Below are positions 21,710-24,275 of a DNA stretch of 24,275 bases, in pieces (within the stretch, counting starts at the first letter, position 1; every line of letters begins with the position of its first letter). A program made the translations under genes and the position numbers. This DNA is from Kiritimatiellia bacterium (GTDB lineage Bacteria; Verrucomicrobiota; Kiritimatiellia; RFP12; UBA1067), in the NCBI GenBank assembly GCA_017959645.1, contig JAGDAE010000023.1, positions 1 to 24,275 on the forward strand. The letters are read 5' to 3'. Below the pieces are notes generated by a model that ran no database searches, was not told the DNA's origin, and was given only the letters and a program-made list of their open reading frames with translations.

Positions 21710-23611
21710 TCAATCGGTCTTCTGCATGTCGCACAGTTTGCGGTAGACGCCGCCGGCGGCGTACAGCCTCTCGTGCGTGCCCCTCTCCACGATTTCGCCG
21801 TCGCGCATGACGAGGATCAGATCGGCGTCGCGTATCGTCGAAAGCCGGTGTGCGATCGCGAAAACCGTGCGGTTCTTCATCAGATTCGAAAGCGCGTCCT
21901 GAACCAGCCGCTCGGTAACCGTGTCCAGCGCGCTGGTGGCTTCGTCGAGTATCAGTATCGGCGGGTTGCGCAGAATCGCCCTGGCGATCGCGATGCGCTG
22001 GCGCTCGCCACCCGAAAGCGCGAACCCCTTCTCGCCGACCGTGCGCGAATACCCGCCCGGCTGCGACATGATGAATTCGTGCGCATTCGCCAGTTTCGCC
22101 GCCGCCACGATTTCTTCGTGCGTGGCGTCCGGCGAGCCGTAGCTTATGTTCGCTTCGATCGTGTCGTTGAAAAGCAGCGTCTCCTGCTGAACCGACCCGA
22201 CCAGCCGCCTGAGATCGGCGATGCGCATGTCTCTGAGGTCGATGCCGTCCATCTTGACCGAGCCGCTGCCTGGATCGTAGAACCTCGCCAGCAGCCCCGA
22301 CATCGTCGTCTTGCCCGACCCCGTCCCGCCGACGACCGCGACCATCTGCCCGCGCCCGATCTCGAACGACGCGTGGCTTACCGCGTCGCGCTCGGCCGTG
22401 TCGTACCTGAAGCACACGTCGTCGAAGACCACCTTGCCGTCGAACGACGTCTTGGCCGCCGCCCCCTCGCGCTCGGGAAGCTCCATCTCGACGTCCATAA
22501 CGCTCCATATCCGCGCCAGCGCCGCCCGCCCCTGCTCGATCTGCACCTGCAGCTTCGACAGCTGCTTGAGCGGCTTGTAGATTATCAGCAGCGGCGCCAG
22601 CATCGGGATTATCGTCGACAGCTTCACCCCGGTGAAGAAGCACCACACCACGAACGCGCAAATCAGAAGTATCCCGACCGTCTCCACCGCCGGCCCCACC
22701 AGCAGCCCCCACCTCAGCGCCCTCAGCGTCGCCTTCAGCGTGGACGCGTTCGCCGCCTCGTACTTGCGGTTCTCGAACTCCCCGGTGTCGTACGCCTTCA
22801 CCACGCGGATGCAGGTCAGGATCTCGTGTATCCTGCTGCCGACGAGCGACAGCCGCTCCAGCGCCTTGCGCGACCACTTGCGTATCCTGCGCGAAAGCGT
22901 CACCACCGGCACCATGAACAGCGGAAAGCCGATCACGATTATCCCTAGCGTCGGCAGCATCCGGTTCGACACCGCGCTCCAGATTATGAACCCGACCGAG
23001 ACCGCGATCTCGAACGGCGCCTGCGCCAGCTCCTGAAGGACGTGCTGTATTATCTGCTGCACGTGCTGCGGGTCGCCGGTGCATCTCGACATCAGCTGGC
23101 CTACGTCGATGCGCCCGTGGAACTGCATCGACTGGGCCTGCACGTGCCTGAGAAGGTCGCAGCGAATGTCCTTTACCGTCTTCATCCCCGCCCACGCCAG
23201 GCAGTAGTGGTTGAGGAACACCAGCGCGCACCTCGCGAGCGCGACCGCCGGCACGACGACCAGTATCGCGAACAGCAGCGGCAGCCCGAGCGCGTCGTCT
23301 TCGTCCTGCATCTCGATGCCGAGCCCGGACGCGATCTCCGAGATCTTGCCGTACTTCTTCTCGAGCTTCCCCGCTTGGCCGTCCAGCCGCGCCCCGGTCT
23401 CGGCGCGCTCGGCGCTCTTCGGCGCTTCCACCTTCGCGAGCGTCGGCTGTATCATCTGGAAGAACGGCACCAGCGTGCCCGCCGTCAGAATTCCGCACAC
23501 GATGCCGACCGCGATCCGCAGACGGTAGCGGCGGGCGTATTTCCACACCCTGCCGTACGCCTCCGCCGCCGTGTAGTCGCGGTCGAAGAATTCCTTGCGG
23601 TACTCGTTCAC
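21710..23611 (-). CDS. ABC exporter, fused membrane and ATPase domains, MsbA-like, 633 aa
   Basis: A half-transporter that would work as a homodimer to export a lipid or other hydrophobic compound. The membrane domain spans about 30-340 (helices at 30-52, 110-132, 195-240 and 305-345). The ATPase domain spans 390-633: Walker A GGTGSGKTT (428-436), Q-loop VQQETLLFNDTI, signature LSGGERQR (532-539), Walker B LILDEATSALD (553-563) and H588 in IAHRLSTI. A charged insert of about 50 residues lies between the first two helices (KSAERAETGARLDGQAGKLE, KKYGKISEIASGLGIE), longer than in typical MsbA. The start is GTG 23611, which shares GTGA with the upstream stop and follows GGGAGG; no ATG fits. The substrate is not evident. 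Confidence 0.93.
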   Translation of the reverse strand: MNEYRKEFFDRDYTAAEAYGRVWKYARRYRLRIAVGIVCGILTAGTLVPFFQMIQPTLAKVEAPKSAERAETGARLDGQAGKLEKKYGKISEIASGLGIEMQDEDDALGLPLLFAILVVVPAVALARCALVFLNHYCLAWAGMKTVKDIRCDLLRHVQAQSMQFHGRIDVGQLMSRCTGDPQHVQQIIQHVLQELAQAPFEIAVSVGFIIWSAVSNRMLPTLGIIVIGFPLFMVPVVTLSRRIRKWSRKALERLSLVGSRIHEILTCIRVVKAYDTGEFENRKYEAANASTLKATLRALRWGLLVGPAVETVGILLICAFVVWCFFTGVKLSTIIPMLAPLLIIYKPLKQLSKLQVQIEQGRAALARIWSVMDVEMELPEREGAAAKTSFDGKVVFDDVCFRYDTAERDAVSHASFEIGRGQMVAVVGGTGSGKTTMSGLLARFYDPGSGSVKMDGIDLRDMRIADLRRLVGSVQQETLLFNDTIEANISYGSPDATHEEIVAAAKLANAHEFIMSQPGGYSRTVGEKGFALSGGERQRIAIARAILRNPPILILDEATSALDTVTERLVQDALSNLMKNRTVFAIAHRLSTIRDADLILVMRDGEIVERGTHERLYAAGGVYRKLCDMQKTD

Positions 23612-24275
23612 TCCCCCTCCCAGACCTCCACGTCTTCCGCTTCTTCCGCCGGCTCCTCCGATTCGGGCGGCTCGTACTCCTCGGCGATCCAGCGCTCCGC
23701 TTCGGCGACATCCGTCCATTCGTCGCCGGTCACGAACTCGTACGTCTCCTTCGCCTTCTCGACCCCCTGCGCCGAGCGCCCGGCCTCGACGATCCTGATT
23801 ATCGACTCTACCGCCAGCCTCTCGTCGATGCCTATGTATTCGCCGGATATGTCCTCGAGCGCGTCCTCGTCGTCGAGAACCTGCATCGCCAGCTCCACGG
23901 TTCTGATCCGCTCCGCCTCGTCCTCGATCTGCGAAACCGCCATCGACCACTCGTTCATCGCGCTCTCGCGAACGTCCTCGTCCGCGTCCGCCAGAAACGG
24001 CGTCAGCTCCGGCAGCGCCCTCGGGCCGAACCACCCCAGCGTGTCGACCATCGACTGGCGTATCTCCGCGTTGGCGCAGCGAAGCGCCTCGTCGGCGCAC
24101 CCTATCGCGTCGTCGAGAGACTCTTCGTCCAGCGCCTTCTCAATGCGGTCAGCGAGCAGCCGCTCCTGCGGCGTGTATTCGTCTTCGTCCTCGTCGGCGG
24201 ACGCGAGATCGAGCACCGGCTTCGGCCGCCTCCGCTCCCTGCCCGCGCGCTCGCCGCGGCCCGTCCGCGCGCCCC
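23608..24275 (-). CDS. HEAT-repeat protein, acidic (5' end outside the window)
   Basis: The frame is open to the right edge, so the start is not seen. The first visible residues are basic (TGRGERAGRERRRPKP), then an acidic stretch (ASADEDEDEYTPQERLLADR), then HEAT-like helix pairs. These are DDAIGCADEALRCANAEIRQ, SMVDTLGWFGPRALPELTPF, LADADEDVRESAMNEWSMAV and a longer pair around RIRTVELAMQVLDDEDALED. The C-terminus is strongly acidic (EPPESEEPAEEAEDVEVWEG). HEAT arrays are protein-binding scaffolds, and the partner here is unknown. GTG at 24216 could be an internal start, but coding-like sequence continues beyond it. The stop forms a GTGA overlap with the ABC exporter. Confidence 0.8.
   Translation of the reverse strand, partial: GARTGRGERAGRERRRPKPVLDLASADEDEDEYTPQERLLADRIEKALDEESLDDAIGCADEALRCANAEIRQSMVDTLGWFGPRALPELTPFLADADEDVRESAMNEWSMAVSQIEDEAERIRTVELAMQVLDDEDALEDISGEYIGIDERLAVESIIRIVEAGRSAQGVEKAKETYEFVTGDEWTDVAEAERWIAEEYEPPESEEPAEEAEDVEVWEGE

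Overview
The window is about 24 kb of GC-rich DNA in which every gene I can support lies on the minus strand, so the biological reading direction runs from position 24275 down to 1. The gene content suggests a bacterium of the PVC superphylum, probably an animal-gut or anaerobic Kiritimatiellota/Lentisphaerota lineage. The clues are GYF_2-domain proteins, large secreted enzymes of unknown family, a C10 peptidase, a GntR-LacI type regulator and a candidate type III secretion chaperone. This placement is inference from gene content; there is no rRNA or other phylogenetic marker here.

Region 1 (24275 to 3189) is one very long co-directional run of fifteen genes. The largest gap inside it is 22 bp, and most neighbours share an ATGA or GTGA stop/start overlap. 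In reading order they are: a HEAT-repeat protein (cut by the window edge), an ABC exporter, an MFS sugar porter, a PhnP-like metallo-beta-lactamase-fold hydrolase, a small secreted protein, TsaD, a secreted beta-helix protein, a 1021-residue secreted C10 peptidase, an 885-residue secreted glycosidase-like protein, two paralogous GYF_2 proteins with long EKIVEVPV repeats, a TPR protein, a tRNA-dihydrouridine synthase, L-aspartate oxidase (NadB) and a compact OppF/DppF-type ATPase. The second GYF_2 gene is interrupted by one in-frame TAA. The four secreted proteins and the sugar porter could together handle glycoprotein or polysaccharide. TsaD, Dus and NadB are housekeeping genes embedded in the same run. 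NadB may also have its own promoter lying almost on its start codon.

Region 2 (3188 to about 2083) is a gene-poor, repeat-rich interval. It holds an array of 21-22 bp GC-hairpin/AT units that abuts the stop codon of the last operon gene. It also holds TTTCGTGT boxes at 20-21 bp steps, a perfect 13-bp inverted repeat, and four CATCCCGATG-type boxes at an exact 23-bp step. It ends in decayed coding remnants, including a signal-peptide gene with two apparent frameshifts.

Region 3 (2082 to 1) is a small three-gene set: a CesT-like chaperone candidate, a 305-residue protein of unknown family that could be its substrate, and a GntR-family regulator with a LacI-type effector domain that runs off the left edge.
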